In this document: in pieces, positions 9,313 to 18,312 of the stretch | Position numbering within the stretch: position 1 is the first letter of the stretch | Layout of the letters: every line of letters starts with the position of its first letter | Assembly: GCA_023663805.1 (NCBI GenBank) | Contig: JAMPGR010000001.1 | Span: 999,807-1,063,806, forward strand | Source: Clostridium sp. | Lineage (GTDB): Bacteria > Bacteroidota > Bacteroidia > Bacteroidales > Muribaculaceae | Direction: 5' to 3' | Length of the DNA stretch: 64,000 bases | Made by a program: the position numbers and the translations under genes | The notes under the pieces: generated by a model | Seen by the model: the letters and a program-made list of their open reading frames with translations, nothing else | The model's database searches: none | What the model was told of the DNA's origin: nothing

Positions 9313-9337
9313 CCCGGCACTGACATCCAGTGCCGGG
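9313..9337. other. Intergenic hairpin between convergent gene remnants
   Basis: CCCGGCACTG and CAGTGCCGGG form a perfect 10-bp stem with a 5-nt loop. It lies between the AT-rich NVEALA island and the GH38 remnant. No T-run follows directly on either strand, so a terminator role is uncertain. Confidence 0.5.
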
Positions 9338-9366
9338 ATATGTCATTTTCTGCGGAAGCGATGGGA

Positions 9367-10319
9367 TCACTCGTAGATTTCGAGTTCGTAGATTCGGGGT
9401 TCCTTGGCCGAGGGATGCTGTGTCGGCTGGGTCACCATCAGAAGGACATAGCGGACCGGATCAGTCGGGTCGAAGATACGTTTCACGATGTTTCGGCGGT
9501 TCGCGGCGAGTGTATCAATCGGTTTCCATTCCTCCTCCTCCAATTTACGTCCGAGTAGTGTTGCTTCGGCGGTGACATAACCGAACTCTTCGACGGCAGC
9601 ATTGACCATACGCCACCCGACCAGGGAGGTCGGTTTCCCGAGGTCGAAGTCGATTGTCGAGGGGACACCAGTGACGTCGCACCATTTTGTCGATTCGTCG
9701 CCGTCGGCGATCTTCTGCGGACTCTCGTTCCGGTTTACGAAGCCCAACCAGGCGACAACCTTAATTCATTAGGGTAAAAGTCTTACGGCTGTAAGGAAGT
9801 TCGATGCATGTAGTTTCTGCGTCAGTTCTTTCAGAAGAACCAGAAAACGACAGACGAATGGTTGCGATTCCGTTAGCCGGAAGATTAAACGGAATCGCAC
9901 CGCCATCGGTTAGCGCAATAATTCTGTCCGAGCATGATGTTTCTTATCTGGGATTCGACCGAAGGAACGACGACGTCGTTTGCGTCCCAACTCGCGCCGC
10001 TGATATGCCAGCGGCCGTCGGCGATGTAGTGCTTCATCAGTTCGTAATCGCGGGGGTAGTACTCCTTCATCCAGTTATATTTGACTGCACCTTCGAAGTT
10101 GAAGATATAGTCGGGATACTGGCCGAGGAGGAAGAGGTTCCGGTCGAGTGTTTTCCATACATGATCACGGATTGTTGTCTGGATATCCCAGTTCCACTGC
10201 GTGTCGAGATGTGCGTCCGAGACCGCGTAGACCTTCCTAGTCTTTACCGGTTCCTGCGCGACAGCCGGACATGCCAGTAAGCCAGCTGCAACGAGCGATA
10301 GAATGATTGATTTGTTCAT
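9367..10319 (-). pseudogene. GH38 alpha-mannosidase remnant with F5/8 (discoidin) tail
   Basis: Three pieces of one exported alpha-mannosidase lie in three frames. (1) 9885-10319 gives a signal peptide and the GH38 N-terminus with the metal/nucleophile region 'SDAHLDTQWNWD', running to 'IRNIMLGQNY'. (2) About 9761-9916 gives what appears to be the end of the C-terminal beta-domain ('GGAIPFNLPANGIATIRLSF', 'LPYSRKTFTLMN', stop TAA). (3) 9367-9759 gives a discoidin-like F5/8 type C domain ('DGDESTKWCDV', 'WRMVNA', 'YELEIYE'). The catalytic core, normally some 700-900 residues, is missing, so a large internal deletion plus frameshifts has killed the gene. It starts 10 bp after the intact GH76 gene, implying a former two-gene alpha-mannan operon. 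Confidence 0.85.
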
Positions 10320-10329
10320 ATTCGGTGAT

Positions 10330-11628
10330 TTACTGGTTTTTCGGGGGGAAGAGAAGCATCAGCGAGGGGATGGACGAAGCGGTATAACTGCCGATGACCG
10401 CCCCCTCGGGGGTCTGGCTCCACGATTCGCCGTCGGCGATATCGCGCGAACGGTCGCGTCGCGACCAACCTTCGGCGATATTACGCTCGATAAAGGGGCG
10501 GAATTGTTCCTGACCACACTGTTCGACAAGTATTTTCATATACTGGGCCCAAATCGCAGGATAGATTCCCTGTTCGAGCCCCCCCTGATCCATTGGGTTC
10601 CGACGATTGTGAGCCCACGGAAGGAGACCATGTTCAGCCGACAGCACATCAATAGAATATTCTGCTCCTTTAACCGCGTTGTCGAGATACTCCGTATTGC
10701 CTGTCGCCAGATATAGCAGGACTGATGCGCCAATAAAGGTTCCTTGATTATAAAGGAGAGCATGTCCGCGGGGAGAATGGCCGCTGAAATGGTCGTGGAC
10801 CATTCCGGTCGAAAGGTCGACGAGCGAATCAACTCCCCATTCGTAAATCTCTATGGCCATTTCTAGATAGCGGTCGCGCGTCTCGTGCTCCGGACGCCGG
10901 AATTCTCCGTAGCGGTTTCGCCAGACTGTCGGCTTTGTATCCGCTTTTGTGTTCTCGGGTGTTGCCTGGTGGAGAAGCATGGCGGCGCATACGGTCGGGA
11001 AATTAATACACGACATTTTTCCGTCGGTCGGTTTGTGGGCCTTTGGATTTTCGAGTGGCTGCCACTGCCAGAACATCCCTCCGCCGAGGCCTTTTTCGGG
11101 GTCGGCGTAACTGCCGATATCGCCGACCTTCGGCGAACCGTACCATACGCGGGCGAAACTCCGCTGAGCCAGACCGAGATACTTCTTGTTTCCGGTCTGG
11201 AGATATGCCCGGGACAGCGTGATTGTCCACCACTGGATGTCATCGTAGATAAACCATCCGAGATTCGTGTCGTTGTTGTCGAAGTCGAAATTGAGATAGT
11301 GGTGGATGTTGCCGTCGATTATCTGTCCGGCGAGTTTGCTGTATTTTTTTGTTAGCGTTTTGTCGCCGTTTTCCTTTGCGAGAGAGGCGGCGTTCAGGGC
11401 CATGTCGACATACATCGGCTGGCACCATATCGCAGCAGCGCCGTGGAAGCGGTCCGTTGCCCGGGGGTCGGCCGATGTGTTGCGGTAGATCATCTTGTCG
11501 GTGTCGAGATAGACGCCGTTGAACGAGTCGTATGCGTTCCATACATCGTCGAGCGTGTAGGCCTGTTGCTGGGCATGGAGAGTAATGAATTGGAAAGCGA
11601 GTAGTAATGAAATCAGAAATCGTCTCAT
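10330..11628 (-). CDS. Glycoside hydrolase family 76 (alpha-1,6-mannanase) exported protein
   Basis: This (alpha/alpha)6-barrel enzyme of family GH76 typically cleaves the alpha-1,6-mannan backbone of yeast mannan. The adjacent catalytic aspartates are visible in 'FIYDDIQWW' (D129-D130 from this start). MRRFLISLL gives a signal peptide ending LHAQ. An ATG 33 nt upstream would add a non-signal extension and lies before the likely transcript start. About 432 residues is normal for the family. The gene has its own -7 box and is followed 10 bp later by the wrecked GH38 gene, which probably acted on the side chains. No SusCD pair or regulator is seen beside it. Confidence 0.88.
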   Translation of the reverse strand: MRRFLISLLLAFQFITLHAQQQAYTLDDVWNAYDSFNGVYLDTDKMIYRNTSADPRATDRFHGAAAIWCQPMYVDMALNAASLAKENGDKTLTKKYSKLAGQIIDGNIHHYLNFDFDNNDTNLGWFIYDDIQWWTITLSRAYLQTGNKKYLGLAQRSFARVWYGSPKVGDIGSYADPEKGLGGGMFWQWQPLENPKAHKPTDGKMSCINFPTVCAAMLLHQATPENTKADTKPTVWRNRYGEFRRPEHETRDRYLEMAIEIYEWGVDSLVDLSTGMVHDHFSGHSPRGHALLYNQGTFIGASVLLYLATGNTEYLDNAVKGAEYSIDVLSAEHGLLPWAHNRRNPMDQGGLEQGIYPAIWAQYMKILVEQCGQEQFRPFIERNIAEGWSRRDRSRDIADGESWSQTPEGAVIGSYTASSIPSLMLLFPPKNQ

Positions 11629-11658
11629 ATGAATATAAATTGATTTGGTCAGATGTTG

Positions 11659-11666
11659 CAAAATTA
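11659..11666 (-). promoter_or_regulatory. -7 promoter box for GH76
   Basis: TAATTTTG followed by C on the minus strand, 30 nt upstream of the chosen GH76 start codon, fits TAnnTTTG. Confidence 0.65.
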
Positions 11667-11734
11667 CGAATTCTGCAACGCCTTTACGACGAATCTCCGT
11701 TCAAACATTGCCGGAATCAGTTCATCGGCGTCTG

Positions 11735-13084
11735 TCAGAAAGCTTCGCCGATCGAGAAGAGGACACCCATCGTGTTGCGGCCGAAGCCGCAGTCGATACG
11801 ACCGCTGACGCGCGGTTTGAACTGGACTCTGAGACCAAGACCCGCGTTGGGTAGCCATAACTGGCGTGTCCATGGGGAACGGTCGTGGCCGATACGTGAA
11901 AAGATTGTCGCACCGCCGGCCCAGATAGCGACACCGATTCGGTCAATCAGATGCTGGCGCAGTTCGACCTGGGCGCTGATCTGGTTGTTGTCGATATAGG
12001 ATCCCATATAGTAGCCGCGCATGCGGATTCCGTCCGAGGCGACCATCTCCTTCATCGTCCAGGGGGTCGACCGAGAGTTGAACACCCCGTGTAGGTCTAT
12101 GCCGAGTACACCTCCGGGCCAGATCGTCCGGTAAAGGTCGACGGTCAGCGAGTGGCTCTGGAAAAATCGCGGAGCGTTGCCGAAACATTTCGGGTAGAAG
12201 GTCGGCGAGTAGGAGATGTGGAGTCCGCGGCTTGGGGCGGTCGCGACGTCGCGGGTATCATACTGAAACGTCATGCCGACTCCTGCAACGAAATATTCCG
12301 GACGTTCTCCGGCGAGGTATTCGCGGTTTCGGAAATGTCGGCCGTTCGTGTAGTTCAGGTTGACTGCGGGCCCGACATAGAGGTCGGCGTGGATCCGGCG
12401 GATGAATTCGGCGTAGAGACTGATCTGGTTGCGGACATAGGCCGATTTCGGGTTACGGTATGTGTCGTAGGCCGAGATACCCCAGAAATCGAGCGATTTC
12501 CGGCTGACTTCGGCGCGGTAGTTGATACGGTGGACAGCGTCGGGGAAATAGATATTACCTCGCGTCCGGAATACATAGAAACCGTTGACCGAGGCGTTGA
12601 CCGAGGCGAACATCAGCGAAGGCTGCGGTAGCGAGTCGCGGCGGTTCAGACGATAAAGGCCTGTTATTGCCCCTCCGATCCCGAACGACGCCTCGCGGGT
12701 GTATGAGGGGCTGACGGCGAAACTGACGTCGAATCGGCGCTGGCGCGTACGGTCGATTCCGGGCTGGGTCCAGGAGTTGATGAACCGGCGGGCCCACCGG
12801 GGGAAGCGGTTCAACAGCGGAAGCGAATCGGCGTTGAGCTGGAGGAACTGGCCGGGATCTGTAATCGGGGTGTACGAAACGACACGGAGTTCGGTGTCAG
12901 TAGATGCCGGAGCCGGGATCTCGGGATAGTCGTCGTCGAAATATTCGACGATGACCGTGTCGGGCTTTTCAGGCCGGAGAATGCCGTATGCGTTTCCAGG
13001 GAAGAAAAAGAAGAGCGACAAAAAGAAAGCCATGAGAAATCTCGCATGGCCTTCGATTGTGTCATATCTCCTTGAAGGGGTCAT
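11735..13084 (-). CDS. Omp85/BamA-TamA family outer-membrane barrel protein
   Basis: The product is a surface-antigen (D15/Omp85) beta-barrel of about 450 residues, with alternating aromatic strands and motifs such as 'YDTRD', 'SRGLHISYSP' and a near-terminal 'FGRNTMGVLFSIGEAF'. It has no recognisable full set of POTRA domains, so it is a short family member and not BamA itself. It probably inserts or exports an outer-membrane component or a lipid. The chosen ATG overlaps the ftsH stop (ATGA), implying translational coupling, and gives a signal peptide with Arg residues before a Phe/Leu core ending NAYG. A start at 13033 is also possible. It is the third gene of rsfS-ftsH-omp85. Confidence 0.82.
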   Translation of the reverse strand: MTPSRRYDTIEGHARFLMAFFLSLFFFFPGNAYGILRPEKPDTVIVEYFDDDYPEIPAPASTDTELRVVSYTPITDPGQFLQLNADSLPLLNRFPRWARRFINSWTQPGIDRTRQRRFDVSFAVSPSYTREASFGIGGAITGLYRLNRRDSLPQPSLMFASVNASVNGFYVFRTRGNIYFPDAVHRINYRAEVSRKSLDFWGISAYDTYRNPKSAYVRNQISLYAEFIRRIHADLYVGPAVNLNYTNGRHFRNREYLAGERPEYFVAGVGMTFQYDTRDVATAPSRGLHISYSPTFYPKCFGNAPRFFQSHSLTVDLYRTIWPGGVLGIDLHGVFNSRSTPWTMKEMVASDGIRMRGYYMGSYIDNNQISAQVELRQHLIDRIGVAIWAGGATIFSRIGHDRSPWTRQLWLPNAGLGLRVQFKPRVSGRIDCGFGRNTMGVLFSIGEAF

Positions 13085-15171
13085 TTCGGACCGGTGTAGG
13101 GAGGAGGTGTCTGGGGATCGTCGGGGCTTTCCGGGGCTTCGGCCGATGGGGCAGGCTCCGATGAGGCAGCCGGTTCTGCCGCTGGTTCGGCCGGTCCGGT
13201 CGCGACTGGCGTAGCGGACGCCGAGTCGCGTTCGCGTTCGGCCGAGAGAATTTCGTCGGTACGCGAGGTCCATTTCCGTTTGCCGAAGATTTTCTCGACA
13301 TCTTCGGTAAAGATCACCTCGCGTTTGATCAGGATATCCGACAGCGCGGCGTGGCCTTCGGCATGCTCGCGCAGGATCGCCTTCGCGCGTTCATACTGCT
13401 CGTTTATAATCCGCGAGACCTCTTCGTCGATCAGTTTGGCGCGTTCATCGCTGTAGGGCTTCGAGAATCCGTAGTCCTGACCGGTCGAGTCGTAGTAGCA
13501 GAGGTTCGGGAGTTTGTCGCTCATACCGTAGTATACGACCATCGCATAGGCCTGCTTGGTGACGCGTTCGAGGTCGTTTGCCGCTCCGGTCGAGATACGC
13601 CCGAGGAAAAGTTCTTCGGCTGCGCGGCCTCCGAGGGTTGCGCACATCTCGTCGAGTATAGCCTGGGAGGGTGTGATCTGGCGCTCTTCGGGGAGATACC
13701 ATGCTGCACCGAGAGCCTTTCCGCGCGGTACGATCGTTACCTTTATCAGCGGGTTTGCATACTGGAGATGCCACGAAACGGTCGCGTGGCCTCCTTCGTG
13801 GATCGCGATAGTCCGCTTCTCCTCTTCGGTCGTTATCTTCGAACGCTTCTCGAGGCCGCCGATGATACGGTCGACCGCAGCGATGAAATCTTCGCGTCCG
13901 ACGGCCTCCTTGTTGTGGCGGGCGGCAATCAGCGCCGCCTCGTTACAGACGTTCGCGATATCCGCTCCGGAGAACCCCGGAGTCTGTCGCGCGAGAAGGT
14001 CGACATCGACCGTGTCGTCGGTCTTGATCCGTCGCAGGTGGACGTTGAAGATCGCGACGCGGTCGTTCAGATCGGGGAGTTCGACATAGATCTGGCGGTC
14101 GAAACGGCCGGCACGCAGAAGCGCCTTGTCGAGGATGTCGGCGCGGTTTGTCGCGGCGAGGATAATGACACCGCTGTTTGTCCCGAAGCCGTCCATTTCG
14201 GTCAGCAACTGGTTCAGGGTGTTCTCGCGTTCGTCGTTCGACCCCATGTTCGGGTTCTTTCCGCGTGCACGCCCGACGGCGTCGATTTCGTCGATAAAGA
14301 CTATACAGGGGGCTTTCTCCTTCGCCTGGCGGAAGAGGTCGCGGACGCGCGAAGCGCCGACGCCGACAAACATCTCGACGAAATCCGACCCCGACAGCGA
14401 GAAGAACGGAACGTTCGCCTCTCCGGCGACTGCCTTCGCCAGAAGAGTCTTGCCTGTTCCGGGAGGGCCTACGAGGAGGGCCCCCTTCGGGATCTTTCCG
14501 CCGAGGTTGGTATAGCGCTGGGGGTTCTTCAGGAACTCGACGATCTCCTCGACTTCGGTTTTCGCTTCGGAGAGCCCGGCGACATCCTTGAATGTCACCT
14601 GAATATCACCGTCCTTGTCGAAAATCTTCGCTTTCGATTTGCCGACGCTGAAAACTCCGCCGTCGCCGCCACCGCGGCCCGACATGCGCCTCATCATAAA
14701 GATCCAGAAAGCGATCAGCAGGATGATCGGGCCGAAGGTCCAGAGCATTCCGGTCCAGTCGCTCCCCTGCTGGTATTCGACCTTGCCGGTAAATTTCCCC
14801 TCGCTCTGCCATTTCTCGATCTTGTCGTAGAATTTGTCGGCCGAGGGGATCGCGGTCGAGATGACTGCCTCTCCGCCGGTGTCGGCGTGTTTGTCGCCGA
14901 AGACCTTGTCTGCGTATTTCGCTGTCAGGGTTCCTTCGGCTATCTTTTTGTTCGTTATGACAACGATCTTGCTGACGCCGCCATCCTCGACATACTTTTC
15001 GAACTGGGTTATGTCGACCTCTTTGCGGAGGGAATTGTCGTCGATATAGAGCAGGGCGAGGAGGAATGCGATGACAATCGCATACATCCAGTACATGCTG
15101 AAGCCGACAGTAAAGCCGTTTTTCGGCTTCTTCGGTTTCTTCGGGGTGTTCGGGTTATTCTGTTGTTCCAT
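13081..15171 (-). CDS. ftsH: ATP-dependent zinc metalloprotease FtsH
   Basis: This membrane-anchored AAA+ protease degrades misassembled membrane proteins and regulatory substrates. Layout: TM segment about 24-43, periplasmic region to about 140, second TM 143-161, AAA module with Walker A GPPGTGKT (235-242) and Walker B VFIDEID (291-297), SRH '[20 protein letters not shown]' region, then the protease domain with HEGGH (458-462). Most family members have HEAGH. The zinc ligands and catalytic Glu (HExxH) are kept, so activity is expected. The C-terminal 70 residues are Pro/Ala/Glu-rich and probably disordered. It lies 6 bp after rsfS and overlaps the next gene by 4 bp. Confidence 0.97.
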   Translation of the reverse strand: MEQQNNPNTPKKPKKPKNGFTVGFSMYWMYAIVIAFLLALLYIDDNSLRKEVDITQFEKYVEDGGVSKIVVITNKKIAEGTLTAKYADKVFGDKHADTGGEAVISTAIPSADKFYDKIEKWQSEGKFTGKVEYQQGSDWTGMLWTFGPIILLIAFWIFMMRRMSGRGGGDGGVFSVGKSKAKIFDKDGDIQVTFKDVAGLSEAKTEVEEIVEFLKNPQRYTNLGGKIPKGALLVGPPGTGKTLLAKAVAGEANVPFFSLSGSDFVEMFVGVGASRVRDLFRQAKEKAPCIVFIDEIDAVGRARGKNPNMGSNDERENTLNQLLTEMDGFGTNSGVIILAATNRADILDKALLRAGRFDRQIYVELPDLNDRVAIFNVHLRRIKTDDTVDVDLLARQTPGFSGADIANVCNEAALIAARHNKEAVGREDFIAAVDRIIGGLEKRSKITTEEEKRTIAIHEGGHATVSWHLQYANPLIKVTIVPRGKALGAAWYLPEERQITPSQAILDEMCATLGGRAAEELFLGRISTGAANDLERVTKQAYAMVVYYGMSDKLPNLCYYDSTGQDYGFSKPYSDERAKLIDEEVSRIINEQYERAKAILREHAEGHAALSDILIKREVIFTEDVEKIFGKRKWTSRTDEILSAERERDSASATPVATGPAEPAAEPAASSEPAPSAEAPESPDDPQTPPPYTGPK

Positions 15172-15177
15172 TGTCTG

Positions 15178-15537
15178 TCAGTCAAGGTCGGGGATTTCGG
15201 TAATCTGCGCGTCGCTCCAGAGTTCCTCGAGGTTATAGCGGCGACGTTCGTCGGGGAGGAAGATATGGACGAGAATGTCGCCGTAGTCGATGACGATCCA
15301 CTGCGAGTTACGGTATCCGTCGTAGTTATATGGTTTGATGCCGGATTTTTCCTGGATGCTCTCGCGAACGCTGTCGGCGATGGCCGATACCTGCATTGTC
15401 GATGAGCCTTCGCAGATGACAAAAGTCGAAACCCCGGCCGATTCGATGTCGCTCATGTCGACAAGCGTGATAGAGCGACCCTTCCGGTCCTGGATTCCAT
15501 CTGTGATGAGTCTGATCAATTCGTTGTTTCCTGTCAT
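15178..15537 (-). CDS. rsfS: Ribosome silencing factor RsfS
   Basis: This 119-residue protein of the RsfS/YbeB/Iojap family binds ribosomal protein uL14 and blocks subunit joining, silencing ribosomes when nutrients are short. Family marks are 'ADSVRESI', 'WIVIDYGDILVHIFLPDERRRYNLEELW' in two pieces and a C-terminal acidic tail. It is first in the rsfS-ftsH-omp85 operon. The rsfS-ftsH order is common in Bacteroidetes. Confidence 0.95.
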   Translation of the reverse strand: MTGNNELIRLITDGIQDRKGRSITLVDMSDIESAGVSTFVICEGSSTMQVSAIADSVRESIQEKSGIKPYNYDGYRNSQWIVIDYGDILVHIFLPDERRRYNLEELWSDAQITEIPDLD

Positions 15538-15566
15538 ATATGGGGAAAAGCGGTTATTTTGTTTTG

Positions 15567-15574
15567 CAAATTTA
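15567..15574 (-). promoter_or_regulatory. -7 promoter box for rsfS-ftsH operon
   Basis: TAAATTTG followed by C on the minus strand, 29 nt upstream of the rsfS start, fits TAnnTTTG. Confidence 0.65.
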
Positions 15575-15673
15575 ATGATAATTCTTCTTTTAGGGGATGA
15601 TGATGCGGTGAATGATGGTCTCCCCTATGCAGTATTAACAAAATTTTACTGAAAAAGGTCTGTCCTCCGCTGA

Positions 15674-16954
15674 TTATTTTATCGCGCCGTCGTTATAGCG
15701 GATCGATTCGACCGGCGACATCCTCGATATCGTCCGTGCCGGAACGACAAGAATGAGCATCGACAGGAGAAAAACGCCTGCGTTCAGCGCGACGATGACA
15801 GGAATGTTCAGTTCGGTCGGGACATAGGTCAGATAGTACGATGCCGGATCGAGCGGTATGATATGGAACGTATGCTGGAGAAGCAGCAGGGTCAGTCCGG
15901 TCAGGTTCCCGAGCAGAAGCCCGATCGCGACGATCCGGAGAGCCATGTAGATGAATATCCGGCCGATTGCGCCGTCGCGGCACCCCATCGACTTCAGAAC
16001 CCCGATCAGATTGACCCGTTCGAGAATCAGGATAAAAAGCGATGAGACGATTGCGAAACCGGAGACGACTGCCATAAGAATCAGAATGACCGCGACGTTC
16101 GTGTCGAGCAAATCGAGCCAGTTGAGATATGGAGCGGCGCGTTCGGAAATCGTCGAGACTGCCGGGTAGGCGAACTGTTCGGCTCCGTCTTCGACCGCGG
16201 TCTCGAAAAGCGCGTTCTGGAGCAGGGGATACGCCTCCGCGACCCGGTCGATCGCGATATCGCGAATCTCGACCGCCGTAAATGCCGCGGGGTCATCCTC
16301 GGTCGAGGTGACGTCGCGGAAAAGGGCGAGCCCGCCGAAGGCCATGTTCCGGTCGTAGTCGCGGAAACTCGTGTCGAAGATTGCCGCGACGCGCAGGCGC
16401 CGGGTCACGACGGTCGAGTTCCGGAACAGGTGGATATAGAACTTGTCACCCGCTTTCAGTCCGAGTTCGCCGGCGGTTATGGCGGAGATGACGGCGGCCG
16501 ATTTGTCTGCCGCCAGCGAATCGGCCGGGGGGAGATGGCCGTCGACGATCGAGCCGTCGATGAACGACAGGTCGTAGTCCTCTCCGACACAGCGTAGATT
16601 GACTGTCGTGAACGCACTGTCGGTCTTCAGAAGGACATGACAATCTCCGAGCGGATGGATTGCAGCTCCAGGGAGAGCCCTCTCGATTGCATCGGTCTGG
16701 TTCGGTCCGAAGCGAAGGAGTTGATCGCCGATGTATCCGGAGGTCGAAGTCGAGGGCGTAATCAGAAACGGGGCCTCGAATCCGAGCAACTTCGAGCGTA
16801 TTTCGTTCTTGAAGCCTCCGACAACCGATAGCGAGACGAGCATAACAACATATGCCAGCGCCACACCGGCTATGCCTATGCGGATCCCGAGCGGAACTTT
16901 CCGTCCGGGAACGCCGAGCGAAAGCCGCTTCGAGACGTAGAAACTGAAATCCAT
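15674..16954 (-). CDS. LolC/LolE-type ABC transporter permease
   Basis: This FtsX-like permease has the lipoprotein-release (LolC/E) topology: one TM near residues 28-50, a large periplasmic domain (about 50-270), then three TM helices at roughly 275-305, 330-355 and 380-405, with the conserved 'LIGVLKSMG' coupling segment. It would extract lipoproteins from the inner membrane together with a LolD ATPase encoded elsewhere. Length (426 residues) is normal. It follows an aminotransferase gene by 17 bp, probably in one transcript. Confidence 0.88.
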   Translation of the reverse strand: MDFSFYVSKRLSLGVPGRKVPLGIRIGIAGVALAYVVMLVSLSVVGGFKNEIRSKLLGFEAPFLITPSTSTSGYIGDQLLRFGPNQTDAIERALPGAAIHPLGDCHVLLKTDSAFTTVNLRCVGEDYDLSFIDGSIVDGHLPPADSLAADKSAAVISAITAGELGLKAGDKFYIHLFRNSTVVTRRLRVAAIFDTSFRDYDRNMAFGGLALFRDVTSTEDDPAAFTAVEIRDIAIDRVAEAYPLLQNALFETAVEDGAEQFAYPAVSTISERAAPYLNWLDLLDTNVAVILILMAVVSGFAIVSSLFILILERVNLIGVLKSMGCRDGAIGRIFIYMALRIVAIGLLLGNLTGLTLLLLQHTFHIIPLDPASYYLTYVPTELNIPVIVALNAGVFLLSMLILVVPARTISRMSPVESIRYNDGAIK

Positions 16955-16971
16955 TCTCCTTCGAAGCAGGA

Positions 16972-18183
16972 TCAGGGGTTACACTCGCGTGTTCGCCCCG
17001 GATATGCCTTCAGGGCTTCGGCGAGCACCTTCAGCGCCGCGGCAAGATCCTCGCGGTTCAGGACGTAGGCCATACGTACCTCGTTGTGGCCGATGCCGGG
17101 GGTTGTGTAGAAACCCGAAGCCGGAGCCATAAAGACCGTCTGCCCCTCATAACTGAACTCCTCGAGACACCACGCGCAGAAGCGCTCGGCGTCGTCGACC
17201 GGCAGTTTGACAACCGTGTAGAACGCCCCCATCGGAATCGGCGAATAGCATCCGTCGATCTTGTTCAGCCCGTCGATCAGGAACTTACGGCGTTCGACAT
17301 ACTCGTTGTAGGTCATCAGCATATACTCCGGAGTCGCATCGATAGACGCCTCGGCGACAATCTGGCCGAGCAGAGGGGGACTGAGCCGCGCCTGACAGAA
17401 CTTCATGACGTTTTTTTTCAGTTCCTTGTGCTTCGTAATAATCGCGCCGATACGTATTCCGCATTCGCTGTATCGCTTCGAAACGGAGTCGATCAGGACA
17501 ACCTGCTCCTCGATCCCCGGAAGATGGAAGGCGGAGATGTAGGGGGCGCCGGTGTAACAGAACTCGCGATAGACCTCGTCGGAGAAGAGGAAGAGATCAT
17601 ATTTCTTCACGATGTCGCGGATCTGGTCCATCTCGCGGCGTGTGTAGAGATATCCTGTCGGGTTGTTCGGGTTGCAGATCAGGATACCTTTGGTCCGCGG
17701 TGTGATCAGTTTCTCGAATTCCTCGACCGGAGGTAGGGCGAAGCCGCTGTCGATGTTCGACGGAACGGTCACGATTTTCGCCCCGGCCGAAATCGCAAAG
17801 GCCATATAATTCGCATAGGCCGGTTCGGGAACGATTATCTCGTCGCCCGGATCGAGGCAGGCCATAAAGGCGAAGAGAACCGCTTCGGATCCGCCGGCCG
17901 TGACGATTATGTCGTCGACATCGACCTTGATATTGAAACGGTGGTAGTAACTCTCAAGTTTTTTCCGAAGGGAGTATAGACCCTCCGACGGGCTGTATTC
18001 AAGCACTTCGCGATCGATATGCTTCAGCGCCTCGAGACCTTCGGGAGGTGTCGGGAGATCGGGCTGTCCGATATTCAGATGGTAGACCTTCACGCCTCTT
18101 GCCTTGGCCTCGTTGGCCAGCGGCACAAGTTTCCGGATCGGGGAGGCGGGCATCATTTCGCCGCGTTGTGAGACAGATGGCAT
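16972..18183 (-). CDS. PLP-dependent class I aminotransferase (aspartate aminotransferase-like)
   Basis: This fold-type I aminotransferase has 'NIGQPDLPTPPEG' near the N-terminus, the cofactor-binding 'NPNNPTG' and 'SDEVYREF', and the Schiff-base lysine in 'SVSKRYSECGIRIG'. It would move amino groups between an amino acid and 2-oxoglutarate. The exact donor cannot be read from sequence. The 403-residue length fits the family. The start codon has an upstream promoter box about 50 nt away, and the gene heads a two-gene operon with the LolC/E permease. Confidence 0.9.
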   Translation of the reverse strand: MPSVSQRGEMMPASPIRKLVPLANEAKARGVKVYHLNIGQPDLPTPPEGLEALKHIDREVLEYSPSEGLYSLRKKLESYYHRFNIKVDVDDIIVTAGGSEAVLFAFMACLDPGDEIIVPEPAYANYMAFAISAGAKIVTVPSNIDSGFALPPVEEFEKLITPRTKGILICNPNNPTGYLYTRREMDQIRDIVKKYDLFLFSDEVYREFCYTGAPYISAFHLPGIEEQVVLIDSVSKRYSECGIRIGAIITKHKELKKNVMKFCQARLSPPLLGQIVAEASIDATPEYMLMTYNEYVERRKFLIDGLNKIDGCYSPIPMGAFYTVVKLPVDDAERFCAWCLEEFSYEGQTVFMAPASGFYTTPGIGHNEVRMAYVLNREDLAAALKVLAEALKAYPGRTRECNP

Positions 18184-18233
18184 ATGTGGAAATTTGTCAG
18201 TAAATAGTTCGTGTTCGTTTGAAAACTTTTATG

Positions 18234-18241
18234 CAAAGTTA
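18234..18241 (-). promoter_or_regulatory. -7 promoter box for aminotransferase operon
   Basis: TAACTTTG followed by C on the minus strand matches TAnnTTTG, about 50 nt upstream of the aminotransferase start. A weak TTTC -33 element lies 19 nt further upstream. Confidence 0.65.
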
Positions 18242-18312
18242 ATCAAAACCCTCCAACATCGAAAACAATCTCTCGAAAAAAATGGTTCGTAGAATCTGTC
18301 GAGACAGTCCTT

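Noticed and set aside
13351..15405. A 684-codon open frame on the plus strand opposite ftsH
   Set aside because: It is a shadow of the strongly biased codons of ftsH on the minus strand, with no promoter and no recognisable protein.
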